Shown: piece by piece, positions 34,915 through 43,903 of the stretch
Layout of the letters: each line of letters begins with the position of its first letter
Position numbering within the stretch: position 1 is the first letter of the stretch
Assembly (NCBI GenBank): GCA_963762605.1
Contig: CAVXLJ010000003.1
Span: 124,001-188,000 of the forward strand
Source of the DNA: CAVSRC01 sp963762605
GTDB taxonomy: Bacteria; Pseudomonadota; Alphaproteobacteria; Rhizobiales; Kaistiaceae
Length of the DNA stretch: 64,000 bases
Direction: 5' to 3'
Notes under the pieces: model-generated
What the model was told of the DNA's origin: nothing
Databases searched by the model: none
What the model saw: only the letters and a program-made list of their open reading frames with translations
Made by a program: the position numbers and the translations under genes

Positions 34915-37632
34915 ATGGGCCCGGCCCCCTCAGAACACACCGCATCCCCGCTCAATCCCAGCCCGACCCTGTACCTCTCGCTAGGCTTCGTCGCGGGCGC
35001 CGTCATCGCCTTGCAGATCGCGGTGATGCGCGTGTTCGCGGTCGGAAGCTGGACGCATTTCGGGTCGCTGGTCATCAGCCTCGCCATGCTCGGCTTCAGC
35101 CTTTCGAGCGTGATCATCTTCCTGTTCAAGGACTGGTTCGACCGCCACTGGCAAGGCTCGGCAGCGACCGCACTGTTCCTGTTCGGGCCGTTGACCGTCG
35201 CCGCGAACCTGGCGGCGCAACAGGTGCCGTTCAACGCCATCTTCATCGTTTCCGACCCGGCGCAGAAGTGGCGGCTGTTCGCCAATTTCGTCCTCTACCT
35301 GTTGCCCTTCCTGTCGGGCGCGTTCTTCCTCGGCATCATCTTTCTGAAGAGCCGCACCGGCTTCAACCGCGCCTATTTCGCCGACCTGACCGGATCGGGA
35401 CTGGCGGGGCTGGTCATCCTTGCCGCGCTCTACCTCTTCGCGCCCGAAACGATCATCGTGGTGCCCCTGGTGCTGTGGGCCGCCGGCCTGTTCGTCTGGT
35501 TCTCCGGCCGGCGCCACTGGCGCTCGGCGGTGGCATCGCTGGTCGTGGCCGGTCTGTCGATTGCCGGCTACCTGCTGTTCCCCGGCCTGCTGAAGGTGCC
35601 GGCGATCACGGTCACCCAGTACAAGGGCATTTCCTACGCCCGCAATTTCCCCGACGCCAAGCGCATCTACCGCAGCGTTTCGCCGTTCGGTGACCTGCAG
35701 ATCTACAAAAGCTCCTACATGCACTTCGCGCCGGGCCTGTCGGACAATGCCGCATTCGACGTGCCAGAAGTCCCACCCAACACCTATGTTGCCATGTACA
35801 TCGACGGCGAGGGCCCCGAGGGCATCATGCGCGAGCTGCCGCCTAAGGACGCCGCCTACTACCGCTACCTTCCGGCCTATTACCCGTATGTGCTGAAGCA
35901 GAACCCGAAGACCTTTGTGGTGCAGTTCGGCGGCGACATATCGACCATGGTCGCGTTGCACGCCGGGTCGCAGTCCGTGACCGCGGCCGAGAGCAATCCG
36001 GCGATCCTGGCGGCCTTCCGCGATCCGCGCCTCAAGCAGGCGACGTCCGACATCCTCTCCAATCCGCGGCTCCATGTGATCGATGGCGATGGACGCCTCT
36101 ACCTCGCCAACACCAACAACCGCTACGACGTGATCGACCTGAGCCTGGCCGGCTCGGTGGGACTGTCCAATCCCGGCGGCTTCGCGGTTGTCGAGAAGTA
36201 CGATTACACGCGCGAGGCCATGCTCGACTACATGCGGGCGCTGGCCGACGGCGGCATCCTGTCGATCACGCTGTGGAATAAGGAGGAACCGCCCAAGTCG
36301 GTCCTCAAGTTCTATGCCACCATCGCGGCGGCGGCTCAGGCATTTGATGCGAGCGCCGCAGCGCAATCTTTGTTCGTCGCTTCGAGCTACCTGTCGACCA
36401 CCACCGTCCTCTACAAGAAGGGCGGGTTCACCAGCGACGAGATCGCCAAGCTCAGCGATTACACGCAGGCGATGTCGTTCGACGAGATCTATTCACCGGG
36501 CTTCGCCTATGACGCGGCCAGGACCGAGACGCTGCTGGCGCAGTATCGCGACTCGATCTTCGGGAACGGCTCCGCCGATGCCACCAGCGACGGGACGGAC
36601 GCCACCGCTCCGGCCGGCGATAACTCGCAGGCCACCGCAGACGCCGGCACCGCTCCGACTGGCGGCACGCCGCAGGCTGGCGCGGCCGACGGATCGGCGG
36701 CGGCGGGTTCGCCGCCTGCTGACGGCACCGACATGGCGCCGATGCCGGCCACGACGATGGGCCGCCTCGTCTGGCACTATCTGATTCACGGCGGCTGGCC
36801 CGAGATCGCCGGGCAATACGTCTTCGACGTGCGGCCGCTGACCAACGACCGGCCTTATTTCGCGGGCTATGAGAAGCTTCAAGACCTGCCCAAGACCCTC
36901 GACCGGCTCGACTTATTCCAGGACGATTGGGGCTACATCGTCCTGTGGGCGACGCTCGGCGTCGCCGCCGTGGCGGCGCTGTCGCTGATCCTGGTGCCCG
37001 TCGTCTTCGGGTGGCGCGCCGCCTTTGCACGCGTCCCCGGCAAGCTCGGCACCATCGTCTATTTCGCCTGCCTGGGGCTCGGCTACATCATGGTGGAGGT
37101 CGGCCTGATCAGCCGCTTCACCCTCGCCCTGAGCAACCCGACGATTTCCGCATCGGTGCTGATCAGCGGGATGCTGGTCTTCTCGGGGCTGGGCAGCCTT
37201 GTCTCCGAACGCATCATCGAGCGCGCCCGTGGGCTCCTGCCGTTGATCCTGGTCGCGATTGCCGCCCTGTTGGTGACCTATGCCTTCGCGTTGGCGCCGG
37301 TGCTCGACTGGATCGACGGGCTGGCCTATCCGCTGCGGCTCCTGTTGTCGGTCGCCGTGGTGGCGCCGCCGGCCTTCCTCATGGGATTTCCCATGGCAAC
37401 CGGGATGGGCTGGCTCGCTCGTCTCGATAAGCAGCACATGTTCGTCTGGGCCTGGGGCATTAACGGCTGCTTCTCGGTGGTCGGTGCCGCGGCCATGCCG
37501 ATCATCGCGACCGGCTTCGGCCTGAGCATGGTGCTGGAGGTCAGCGGCGTCGCCTATCTGGTGGCCATACCCGCCTTCTTCGCCCTGTTGAGGCGGCCGA
37601 CCGAGCCCGCTACGCGGCTGGCGATCGCATGA
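34915..37632 (+). CDS. Membrane-embedded spermidine-synthase-like protein
   Basis: A 905-residue inner-membrane protein. The N-terminal half has six or seven membrane segments (about residues 15-240). A soluble Rossmann-like domain follows with features of aminopropyltransferases: FVVQFGGDISTM, VIDGDGRLYLAN and YDVIDLSLAG, YTREAMLDYMRALADGGIL. A low-complexity Ala/Thr/Gly/Pro/Asp linker (about 36.57-36.75 kb) precedes a second block of seven or so membrane segments. The SAM-glycine motif is degenerate (GGD kept), so polyamine-synthase activity is uncertain. The start at 34915 has no strong ribosome binding site. Confidence 0.8.
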   Translation: MGPAPSEHTASPLNPSPTLYLSLGFVAGAVIALQIAVMRVFAVGSWTHFGSLVISLAMLGFSLSSVIIFLFKDWFDRHWQGSAATALFLFGPLTVAANLAAQQVPFNAIFIVSDPAQKWRLFANFVLYLLPFLSGAFFLGIIFLKSRTGFNRAYFADLTGSGLAGLVILAALYLFAPETIIVVPLVLWAAGLFVWFSGRRHWRSAVASLVVAGLSIAGYLLFPGLLKVPAITVTQYKGISYARNFPDAKRIYRSVSPFGDLQIYKSSYMHFAPGLSDNAAFDVPEVPPNTYVAMYIDGEGPEGIMRELPPKDAAYYRYLPAYYPYVLKQNPKTFVVQFGGDISTMVALHAGSQSVTAAESNPAILAAFRDPRLKQATSDILSNPRLHVIDGDGRLYLANTNNRYDVIDLSLAGSVGLSNPGGFAVVEKYDYTREAMLDYMRALADGGILSITLWNKEEPPKSVLKFYATIAAAAQAFDASAAAQSLFVASSYLSTTTVLYKKGGFTSDEIAKLSDYTQAMSFDEIYSPGFAYDAARTETLLAQYRDSIFGNGSADATSDGTDATAPAGDNSQATADAGTAPTGGTPQAGAADGSAAAGSPPADGTDMAPMPATTMGRLVWHYLIHGGWPEIAGQYVFDVRPLTNDRPYFAGYEKLQDLPKTLDRLDLFQDDWGYIVLWATLGVAAVAALSLILVPVVFGWRAAFARVPGKLGTIVYFACLGLGYIMVEVGLISRFTLALSNPTISASVLISGMLVFSGLGSLVSERIIERARGLLPLILVAIAALLVTYAFALAPVLDWIDGLAYPLRLLLSVAVVAPPAFLMGFPMATGMGWLARLDKQHMFVWAWGINGCFSVVGAAAMPIIATGFGLSMVLEVSGVAYLVAIPAFFALLRRPTEPATRLAIA

Positions 37633-38633
37633 GCGGCGGAGCTGGAGGACGGCTTAGCCGCAGCCTGCCGACGGCCATGCCTCTGTTGGTTGCCGGCGCG
37701 CTAAACGCCATGGCCGGGCAGGCACTGCCGATGACGCCGTTAAGCCACACGATTTCCGCCCTGGTGCCCTTCACAAACTCCGCCTTTCCCTATGAGGGTT
37801 TCGATCCGGAGACCAAGATGCCGTTTCTGGATATTTCGCAGAATGGACGGCGCGGACATACGTCTGGGCGCGGCGGCGGGATCTACTGGCTGGACACGAC
37901 CTATTCCGACAATCGCGCGCTGCTCGCGCTCCCTGAAGGATTCGATCTCAAGCGGTCGGCGGTGCTGGTCGTCTTCTTCCACGGCAACAACGCGACCCTC
38001 GAGAATGATGTGATCGGCCGCCAGCAGGTTGTGGCGCAACTCGCGGCCTCGGGCCTCAACGGTGTGCTTGTCGCACCGCAAATGGCGGTCGACGCGCTCG
38101 ATTCGAGTGCGGGGCACTTCTGGACGCGGGGAACGTTTGCGCAATTCCTCCGTGAGGCCGCGGCACACCTTGCCGACTTCTACAAGGACGCGCCGGCGGC
38201 GCGCGCACTATTCGACAAACTGCCCGTCGTGATCGTCGCCTATAGCGGCGGATACGATCCGGCGGCGTTTGCGCTGGCGGTGGGTGGCGCCGGCAATCGC
38301 GTCAAGGGTGTGGTCCTGCTCGACGCCGCCTTCGGCCAGACCGACACATTCGTCGACTGGGTAGCGCGCAACCGGCGGCACGCGTTCTTCTTCAGCGCCT
38401 ACACCGAGTCATCGGCCGCCGGCAACGCTGCGATCAAAGCGGGGCTGGCGAACGAAGATGTTGATTATGCCGAGCGGCTGCCCCGCACTCTGGTTCCAGG
38501 ATCGGTCTCGTTCCTTTCAGTAGATGGAGCCGACCACGAGGACTTCGTTACCCTGGCTTGGGTCAACCAGCCTCTCGCCTGGCTGCTCGCCCGCATTCCG
38601 GGCCTCCCGCGCCCAGCGCGGGTAGATCCTTGA
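37629..38633 (+). CDS. Exported alpha/beta-hydrolase-fold protein
   Basis: A 334-residue protein whose ATG overlaps the synthase stop by four bases (ATGA), a sign of coupling. The N-terminus has a hydrophobic stretch (SLPTAMPLLVAGALNAMAG) that may be a signal peptide or anchor. Hydrolase features: oxyanion loop VVFFHGNNATLEND, nucleophile in IVAYSGGYDP, acid in VLLDAAFGQTD and catalytic His in VDGADHEDFV. The substrate is unknown. Its coupling suggests it works with the membrane synthase and the two methyltransferase homologues. Confidence 0.77.
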   Translation: MSGGAGGRLSRSLPTAMPLLVAGALNAMAGQALPMTPLSHTISALVPFTNSAFPYEGFDPETKMPFLDISQNGRRGHTSGRGGGIYWLDTTYSDNRALLALPEGFDLKRSAVLVVFFHGNNATLENDVIGRQQVVAQLAASGLNGVLVAPQMAVDALDSSAGHFWTRGTFAQFLREAAAHLADFYKDAPAARALFDKLPVVIVAYSGGYDPAAFALAVGGAGNRVKGVVLLDAAFGQTDTFVDWVARNRRHAFFFSAYTESSAAGNAAIKAGLANEDVDYAERLPRTLVPGSVSFLSVDGADHEDFVTLAWVNQPLAWLLARIPGLPRPARVDP

Positions 38634-38814
38634 TCGCAACCTTCCAACACGATGGGCGGCAAGGCGGGGGAGCAGCGCGACAGCACCCTAATTCACTCCT
38701 CATTTTGGCGTGTGAGGAAGCGGATCGATGGGGTAGCCTGCCTTATCGGCGAGCGAAGTCATCGCCGGGATGGGGCGGCTGGAATTCGGGGCGCGTAACC
38801 GAAGGACGACCACG

Positions 38815-39180
38815 ATGAAGCACCGTTTCTTGCTGATCTCAGCGCTTGCCATGGTTGCCGTGACGAGCTTGCCCGTCATGGCCGCCACGCCGCTGACGCC
38901 GGACCAGATCAAAACGACGTTTGGGACGGGATCGCCCATTCACGGCGTGGCAATGCCGGGGGGCAGACGGTACAGCCTGACGCTGGGCACTGACGGCACC
39001 GCCACAATGACGATGCTGAACGACAAGTCCACGAGAACAGGGACCTGGAACATCTCGAAGACAGGTTACTGCTCGAAATGGGGCAGTAGCGCCGAGCACT
39101 GCTACACGATCCAGGAGAACGGCAAACAGTTCGACGTGCTCAATCACGCGGGGACTGTGATTGCGCGTTGGACGAAGTAG
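38815..39180 (+). CDS. Small secreted protein, DUF995-like
   Basis: A 121-residue protein with a signal peptide (MKHRFLLISALAMVAVTSLP, cleavage near VMA-ATP). The mature part has the pattern seen in DUF995 proteins of rhizobia: PLTPDQIKTTF, GRRYSLTLGTDGTATM, TGTWNISKTGYCSKW and EHCYTIQENGK with two cysteines, ending VIARWTK. The fold is probably a small beta-barrel. Function unknown. AAGGA is nine bases upstream of the ATG. Confidence 0.72.
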   Translation: MKHRFLLISALAMVAVTSLPVMAATPLTPDQIKTTFGTGSPIHGVAMPGGRRYSLTLGTDGTATMTMLNDKSTRTGTWNISKTGYCSKWGSSAEHCYTIQENGKQFDVLNHAGTVIARWTK

Positions 39181-39375
39181 CCCTGCATCGCAGTAACCAA
39201 GTCAGTTGCGGGCGGCAGGGCAAGGGTGAAAAGGAGTGTTCGAACGTCCGCTGCATGCGGCACCCGCAAACGAGACGTGGGTCAACGGCCCGCGTGGCCG
39301 GCGCTCGCCGAGAACGGCAATGAAGATCAGATTGATCGGGACAACGATTTGCTTTCACCGAGAAGGGCGGGCCGC

Positions 39376-39918
39376 GTGACGCTCGCCGCCGGCTTCCTCT
39401 CCTTGCAGCGGATTTCACCAACGGGTCGGATTGCCGTCTTGCTGTCCGCCTTCGTCGGCCTCGTCTCGATGACCGGGCATGCAGCGGCGGCCAAGAGCCG
39501 TTTCACGCCGCACTTCGTCTCGGTGAGAGCAAAACCGGCCAATGTGCGTCGCGGTCCTGGCACCGACTACGCCGTCAAGTGGACCTATGTCAGGCGCTGG
39601 GAACCGGTGGAGGTCTTCGAGCAGTATGGCAACTGGCGCCGGGTCCGCGACTGGCAGGGAAACACCGGCTGGATGCTCGAAGCGCTCCTGTCACAACGTC
39701 GCCGAACCGCGCTGGTGACTCCGTGGAGTCACGGACCCAACGTATCGCTTCGTGATCGGCCAAGCGCAAAGGGCCGCGTTCTTGCGTGGCTGAAGCCCGG
39801 CGTGAAGGTCCAACTCGCGGGCTGCGACGGGAAGTGGTGCCGATCGAGCGTTCGCTCCATCAATGGCTTCATAAGGGAAGTGTGGTTGTGGGGCGCATAT
39901 CCAGGAGAACGGTTCTAG
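39376..39918 (+). CDS. Secreted bacterial SH3-domain protein
   Basis: A 180-residue protein: hydrophobic signal region SPTGRIAVLLSAFVGLVSM ending GHAAAA, then one or two bacterial SH3 modules (VSVRAKPANVRRGPGTDYAV, VEVFEQYGNWRRVRD, GNTGWMLEALL; then NVSLRDRPSAKGRVLAWLKP). Such modules often bind cell-wall peptides. GTG 39376 is preferred because of AGAAGGGCGGG just upstream; an ATG at 39226 would add 50 poorly protein-like residues. It lies between other envelope genes. Confidence 0.75.
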   Translation: MTLAAGFLSLQRISPTGRIAVLLSAFVGLVSMTGHAAAAKSRFTPHFVSVRAKPANVRRGPGTDYAVKWTYVRRWEPVEVFEQYGNWRRVRDWQGNTGWMLEALLSQRRRTALVTPWSHGPNVSLRDRPSAKGRVLAWLKPGVKVQLAGCDGKWCRSSVRSINGFIREVWLWGAYPGERF

Positions 39919-40004
39919 CGTGTTCCCGAGCCCGGCAACCATGACTGTGCGATCGACTTGCGATGAGAGGTCAGGACGTCACAACGTCGCGAACAGGCGG
40001 TGAC

Positions 40005-40775
40005 ATGTCCACGATCCCGGACGCGCACACGTTGGCCTTGGCTCGTTGGATCGGGATCGCCCTTAAAGTCTTGGTGGCTTCAGCCGTGGTCGTGGTCGGC
40101 TCCGTTTCGGCCGTTGCCTGGTATTACGGTCGCAACCTTCCCGATGATCGCAAGATAACCGAATACCATCCGCCTGCAGGCCAACCGTTCGTCGCGATCG
40201 GCGACCTGCCGCCCGTGCTCATTCACGCCTTTCTGTCGGCCGAGGATCGCAACTTCTTCTCCCATCCTGGCATCGACGTCGTGGCCATCGTGCGCGCAAT
40301 GTTCGTCGACGTCTTCAGAGTCGCATCCGGTCAAAGGCCGATCGGTGCATCGACGATCACCCAGCAGGTCGTCAGGCACTTTCTGCTCTCTGACAAGCCG
40401 ACGCTGCGACGAAAGATCGAGGAGATCCTGCTGGCACTGCGGGTCGAACGCGTCCTGTCCAAGGACCGAATCCTGGAGCTCTACGTCAATACGACCTATC
40501 TCGGCTGCCGCAGCTGGGGCGTCGCAGAAGCCGCGAAGGACTATTTTGACGAGCCCGTCGGCAAGCTGACGCTTGCGCAGGCTGCCCTGATTGCCGGCCT
40601 GCCGCAGGCACCGAGCGCCTACAATCCGCGGCACTTTCCCCTGCTTTCGAAAGAACGACGCAATCACGTCCTCGACCTGATGGCCGAGGACGGCTACGTC
40701 ACCGCCGAGCAGGCTCGAGCCGCCAAAAACACCGCGGTCGGGACCGCTGCGCAACGCCCCGGAAAGCCTTGCTAA
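40005..40775 (+). CDS. Stand-alone GT51 peptidoglycan glycosyltransferase (PBP1-like, no transpeptidase domain)
   Basis: A 256-residue membrane-anchored transglycosylase that would polymerise lipid II. One N-terminal membrane segment (VLVASAVVVVGSVSAVAWYY) is followed by all GT51 motifs: AEDRNFFSHPGID with catalytic Glu, GASTITQQVVRHF, RRKIEEILLALRVER, KDRILELYVNTTYLG and AQAALIAGLPQAPSAYNP. The sequence tracks class A PBPs, including the RRNHVLDLMAEDGYVT segment after the GT domain, but ends where the linker to the transpeptidase would begin. It is either a truncated PBP1 or a functional monofunctional enzyme. Confidence 0.82.
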   Translation: MSTIPDAHTLALARWIGIALKVLVASAVVVVGSVSAVAWYYGRNLPDDRKITEYHPPAGQPFVAIGDLPPVLIHAFLSAEDRNFFSHPGIDVVAIVRAMFVDVFRVASGQRPIGASTITQQVVRHFLLSDKPTLRRKIEEILLALRVERVLSKDRILELYVNTTYLGCRSWGVAEAAKDYFDEPVGKLTLAQAALIAGLPQAPSAYNPRHFPLLSKERRNHVLDLMAEDGYVTAEQARAAKNTAVGTAAQRPGKPC

Positions 40776-40852
40776 ATTCAAGAACCAGGTAGGGATTGTG
40801 GAGCATGCGATACTCATCGCTCACGGGAAATCCCTGGCCGCACATTCGAACT

Positions 40853-41925
40853 TCACTCTGCGGCGTTTGGCGCGGGTTCTGGTGCAGCAGCGTGTGAGGT
40901 GGCTATCGACAGGTCAGCGAGATGCGCAATCAGCAACCCGACCATGGCGAATGAGATCACCAGGTGGCAAACGGCCAGAGGAAGCATAGCCGCCGACAGG
41001 ATTGTTGCGACGCCGAGACAAGCTTGCGCCAGCACAAGGGCGGCTGTCCATGCTGCCGCGCGTCGTATGTCGCTTTGAGCGAACGACGGATGGCGACTGA
41101 CGATCACGAGGCCAGCTGCATACAGCAGAATCACGTAGCCAAGCAGCCTATGCGCGAATTGCACGCTCAGTGCATTCTCAACCAGGTTCTTCCACCACGG
41201 TGAAAAGAACCAAAGACCCTCGGGAACCAACGCGCCATCCATCAGCGGCCAGGTGTTGAAGACGGTGCCGGCTCGAAGGCCCGCGACGAACGCGCCACCA
41301 ATCACCTGAACGAAGACGAGGGCAGCGAGGCCGGCAACAGCCCAGAGCCAGCGGGCAGACGCGGGCAGTCCCGCCGCCGCCCCGCCGTGGTGCTCCTGGC
41401 AAGCCAGATGCTCCACGCAAACAGGAGGCAAGCCGAGGCTAGCCTTGCGGCGACGACGAATTGCCCCAGATCTTTGCGGTGGCTAAGCCCGGACCAACCC
41501 AGCCACCATCCCAGAAGTGCGTGAAACGCACCAAGAAGAATCAAGACCCAGAACCCACGTCCGATTTGCTGTGCTCCGTGACTGCGTGTGATCAGGACGG
41601 CTAACCCGATCACCAGAAAAATATCGATCACATGCACGGCGAGCAGACGCGCCCACTCCAACAGGTAAGCATGTTCGAATTGAATGAAGGTCATGCCGGC
41701 GTCCTCGTCGACGCTAAAGCCCGGAATCTGTCGGAACCGCTCGAAAAGCATCTGCCAATCGTGTGTCGAGAGCGGCGGCAGGAAGCTGCTGATAGGAGCG
41801 AAAGTCCCGACCAGCGGTCCGGAATGGTCAAGGCGGGACAATGCACCGAACAGGACCAGGAAAAGAACTAGTAATGCAATCAGATAAAGCCATTGCCGGA
41901 GCAACGGTTCCTGTTCATCAGCCAT
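40853..41925 (-). pseudogene. ctaA: Heme A synthase CtaA, frameshifted and degenerate
   Basis: Two out-of-frame halves. The 5' half (41925 to about 41390) holds LVGTFAPISSFLPPLSTHDW and DAGMTFIQFEHAYLLEWA, typical CtaA N-terminal sequence; the 3' half (about 41431 to 40853) holds FVAGLRAGTVFNTWPLMDG and VENALSVQFAHRLLGYVILL. The frames switch in a GC-rich stretch near 41.38-41.43 kb. In addition, the EWxHR heme-ligand motif of the first half reads EWARLL, so the histidine is missing. Heme A synthesis therefore needs another copy elsewhere. Confidence 0.8.
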
Positions 41926-41983
41926 TCGGTGATCCAGGGTGCCTAGACTGGCCTTCGTCACTTCATATGGACCTTGGCACTCC

Positions 41984-42410
41984 TCACTGCGGGGCTGCAC
42001 CATTCGGAAACGGCTGCATGTACATACTCAGATACAGCGCGGTGAGCAGCGGATAAGCAACGGATACCAACTTTGCGGCGTAAAGCCGGTCGGAACCGAT
42101 CGCGTCAAGCATCACGACGCTACCGACGTGCGCGGACAGGTCCAGCATCTTTACCGCGTCATTGGGCGATGTGGCGGCAACTTCAACCTCGCCTCCCACA
42201 AGAGGATCGTTGTCCATCGATGAGAGCATGATGACCAGCCTATTCGGCGCCGAGACGTAACCGATCACGCAGGTGTTGACGACGGTGGTCGGACATAGAA
42301 CTCAATACCGGCGAAGTTTGTGCCTCGGCCGCCGAAGAGCCCGGAGCCGTGAACATGATGACGACCAAGACGGCGGCGAAAAGCGACCGGCAAGCAGCTT
42401 GGCACCACAT
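41984..42410 (-). pseudogene. Possible decayed secreted-protein gene
   Basis: On the minus strand a signal-peptide-like start (MWCQAACRSLFAAVLVVIM, then TAPGSSAAEA) is followed, after apparent frame changes, by NFAGIEFYVRP and then VIGYVSAPNRLVIMLSSMD running to a stop at 41984, with a hydrophobic tail. Joining them requires two frameshifts, so this is tentative. No family recognised. Confidence 0.35.
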
Positions 42411-42442
42411 CTGAGATGTGGTGTGAATTGTGATCACATTGC

Positions 42443-42850
42443 TCACGCGGTCTCTCGCAGCACGGCGATCGGCGAACGCTCGACGCGACGACCAGCAACA
42501 GCAACGGCGACAATGACAGAGACGAGAGTCGTCACGATCAACACACTGATATAGAACCACGGAACCGAGAGGCCTTCCGGAGGCGGATCGAAGACGCCGG
42601 TGAGCAGCTTGACGAGCATCCATGCGACCACCGAGCCCGTTATGGCGCCGCTTATTGCGCCTGCGATGAGGATCAGTGCTGCTTCGCCTCTTAGGAATGC
42701 AAACAGCTGATGCCGCCGTGCCCCTAGCGCCGTCATGATGGCAAAGCTGCGTCGCCGGTCCAGCACGCCGAGGGCAAGCACCAGCCCTGCGACATCGTCG
42801 AGACTGGCAACGAAAGTTGGCGCTTCAAGAACCGCGCCTGACCATCTGCA
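42443..42850 (-). pseudogene. Fragment of FtsX-like ABC permease (MacB/LolC type)
   Basis: About 130 codons matching the C-terminal FtsX domain: LALGVLDRRRSFAIMTALGA, the membrane segment around ILIAGAISGAITGSVVAWML, and a last membrane segment ending GRRVERSPIAVLRETA. The N-terminal membrane segment and large periplasmic domain are missing and no ATPase gene adjoins it. It abuts IS-end-like repeats at 42905. Confidence 0.75.
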
Positions 42851-42904
42851 GCCGCTCGCTCGCTACGGCGCTCGTGACGGCGCGCTCGCTCGCGGCTGCT
42901 ACCA

Positions 42905-42951
42905 AGGGGTCAACATTGGAAGCCGATCAGGGGTCAATTTTGGACGCTGAT
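42905..42951. repeat. Two tandem ~23-bp repeats, likely the end of a lost IS21-family element
   Basis: Copies at 42905-42927 and 42929-42951 share the AGGGGTCAA...TTGGA pattern and differ at about four of 23 positions. Multiple short repeats at an end, finishing TGTCAATC on the complementary strand, are typical of IS21-family termini, and they differ from the ends of the complete IS21 element at 49622. Confidence 0.5.
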
Positions 42952-43253
42952 TGACAGATGCGGCGCAACCTTCCAAACGGACTGACAACGATCCGCTGCT
43001 CGCGGCGCTTGCCCGAGCCTACCGCTGGCAGCGCCTGGTCGACAACGGCACGCACAACTCCCTCAACGAACTCGCTGCCACCGAAGGTGTCGATCGCTCG
43101 CGCGTCGGTAAAATCATACGCCTCATCCTGCTCGCTCCCGACCTGATCGAAGCCATCCTCGACGGGACTGAGCCGGAGACGATGACCCTCGATCAGCTGT
43201 TCGCACCCTTCGCGATCGAATGGTGGCGGCAGAGAGCCGGGTTCCTAGGATAA
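42951..43253 (+). CDS. Recombinase-associated helix-turn-helix protein or fragment
   Basis: A 100-residue frame opening at TTG 42951: DPLLAALARAYRWQRLVDNG, then a helix-turn-helix ELAATEGVDRSRVGKIIRL and LLAPDLIEAILDGTEPETM. The pattern is that of the C-terminal region of large serine recombinases or the small proteins encoded next to them in alphaproteobacterial mobile elements. The remaining catalytic part is absent, so it is probably a remnant. The start codon lies inside the repeat above. Confidence 0.55.
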   Translation: MTDAAQPSKRTDNDPLLAALARAYRWQRLVDNGTHNSLNELAATEGVDRSRVGKIIRLILLAPDLIEAILDGTEPETMTLDQLFAPFAIEWWRQRAGFLG

Positions 43254-43592
43254 AGAGGGACGCAAGTCTGCTTACGACCCAATGCGGACATCAACGATCC
43301 AATAAGCTGCCCGGGAACAGCAATCAGACCAATGCTTAGCCGTGCGGCAGCCGGGCTCTCCCAATTCTGCCTTTCGTTGCCATCATGGGACTGTCAAAGT
43401 TGGTGCCGACGCGACCACGACGAACCCCGGGGGGACTTGTCTTATGGATATGGACTTCGCTACAGGGTTACCCAACGCAACCATGCACCCCCGGAAATCT
43501 GATGGAGACATGCGTCCCCGATCTTCAATCATACGGTGTGAGGATTGTGCCTGTTGGTTGTCAAAAGTAATTTGCTTCTTGGTATCGCTGGG
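43254..43592. other. 339-bp gap without recognisable gene
   Basis: Only short, unsupported frames on either strand. It probably holds the promoter of the carrier-protein/ligase pair, but no clear motif is visible. Composition is lower in GC than the core. Confidence 0.4.
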
Positions 43593-43853
43593 GTGACCGT
43601 CGTGCCTTCGGAAGATGAGATTGCCAACGAGATCGCGCATCTGTTTGCACAAGAGCTGGACGTGCCCGAAGTTGGCCTGGATACGCATTTCATTTTCACG
43701 GGTGGTGATTCAATGAATGCCGAGAGCCTGATGACGGCGGTCTCAAGCGCGTTCGGTGTTCGCCTGAAGACAGCAGTCTTGCTCGATGCGCCGACACCGA
43801 GGGCCCTTGCTCGAGTGGTCATGAGCAGACTGCCCGAGGATCAGTCTCTCTAG
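43593..43853 (+). CDS. Acyl/peptidyl carrier protein
   Basis: An 86-residue carrier protein with the phosphopantetheine-attachment motif FTGGDSMNAESLM (Ser at about residue 40) in a four-helix-bundle pattern, opening EDEIANEIAHLFAQELDV and ending LARVVMSRLPE. It differs from the fatty-acid AcpP (which reads LGADSLDTVEL) and looks like carriers of secondary metabolism or D-alanylation-type systems. GTG 43593 and GTG 43602 are both possible starts. It precedes the adenylating ligase by 50 bases, the likely enzyme that loads it. Confidence 0.82.
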   Translation: MTVVPSEDEIANEIAHLFAQELDVPEVGLDTHFIFTGGDSMNAESLMTAVSSAFGVRLKTAVLLDAPTPRALARVVMSRLPEDQSL

Positions 43854-43903
43854 GTTCTGGGCACCGCAAGGTCATGTTTTTCGCTGCACCAGGCAGGTAA
43901 CAA

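Noticed and set aside
34981..36366. A 461-codon minus-strand open frame opposite the membrane synthase
   Set aside because: Charged, low-complexity product typical of antisense frames; the plus-strand gene has clear membrane segments and SpeE-like motifs.
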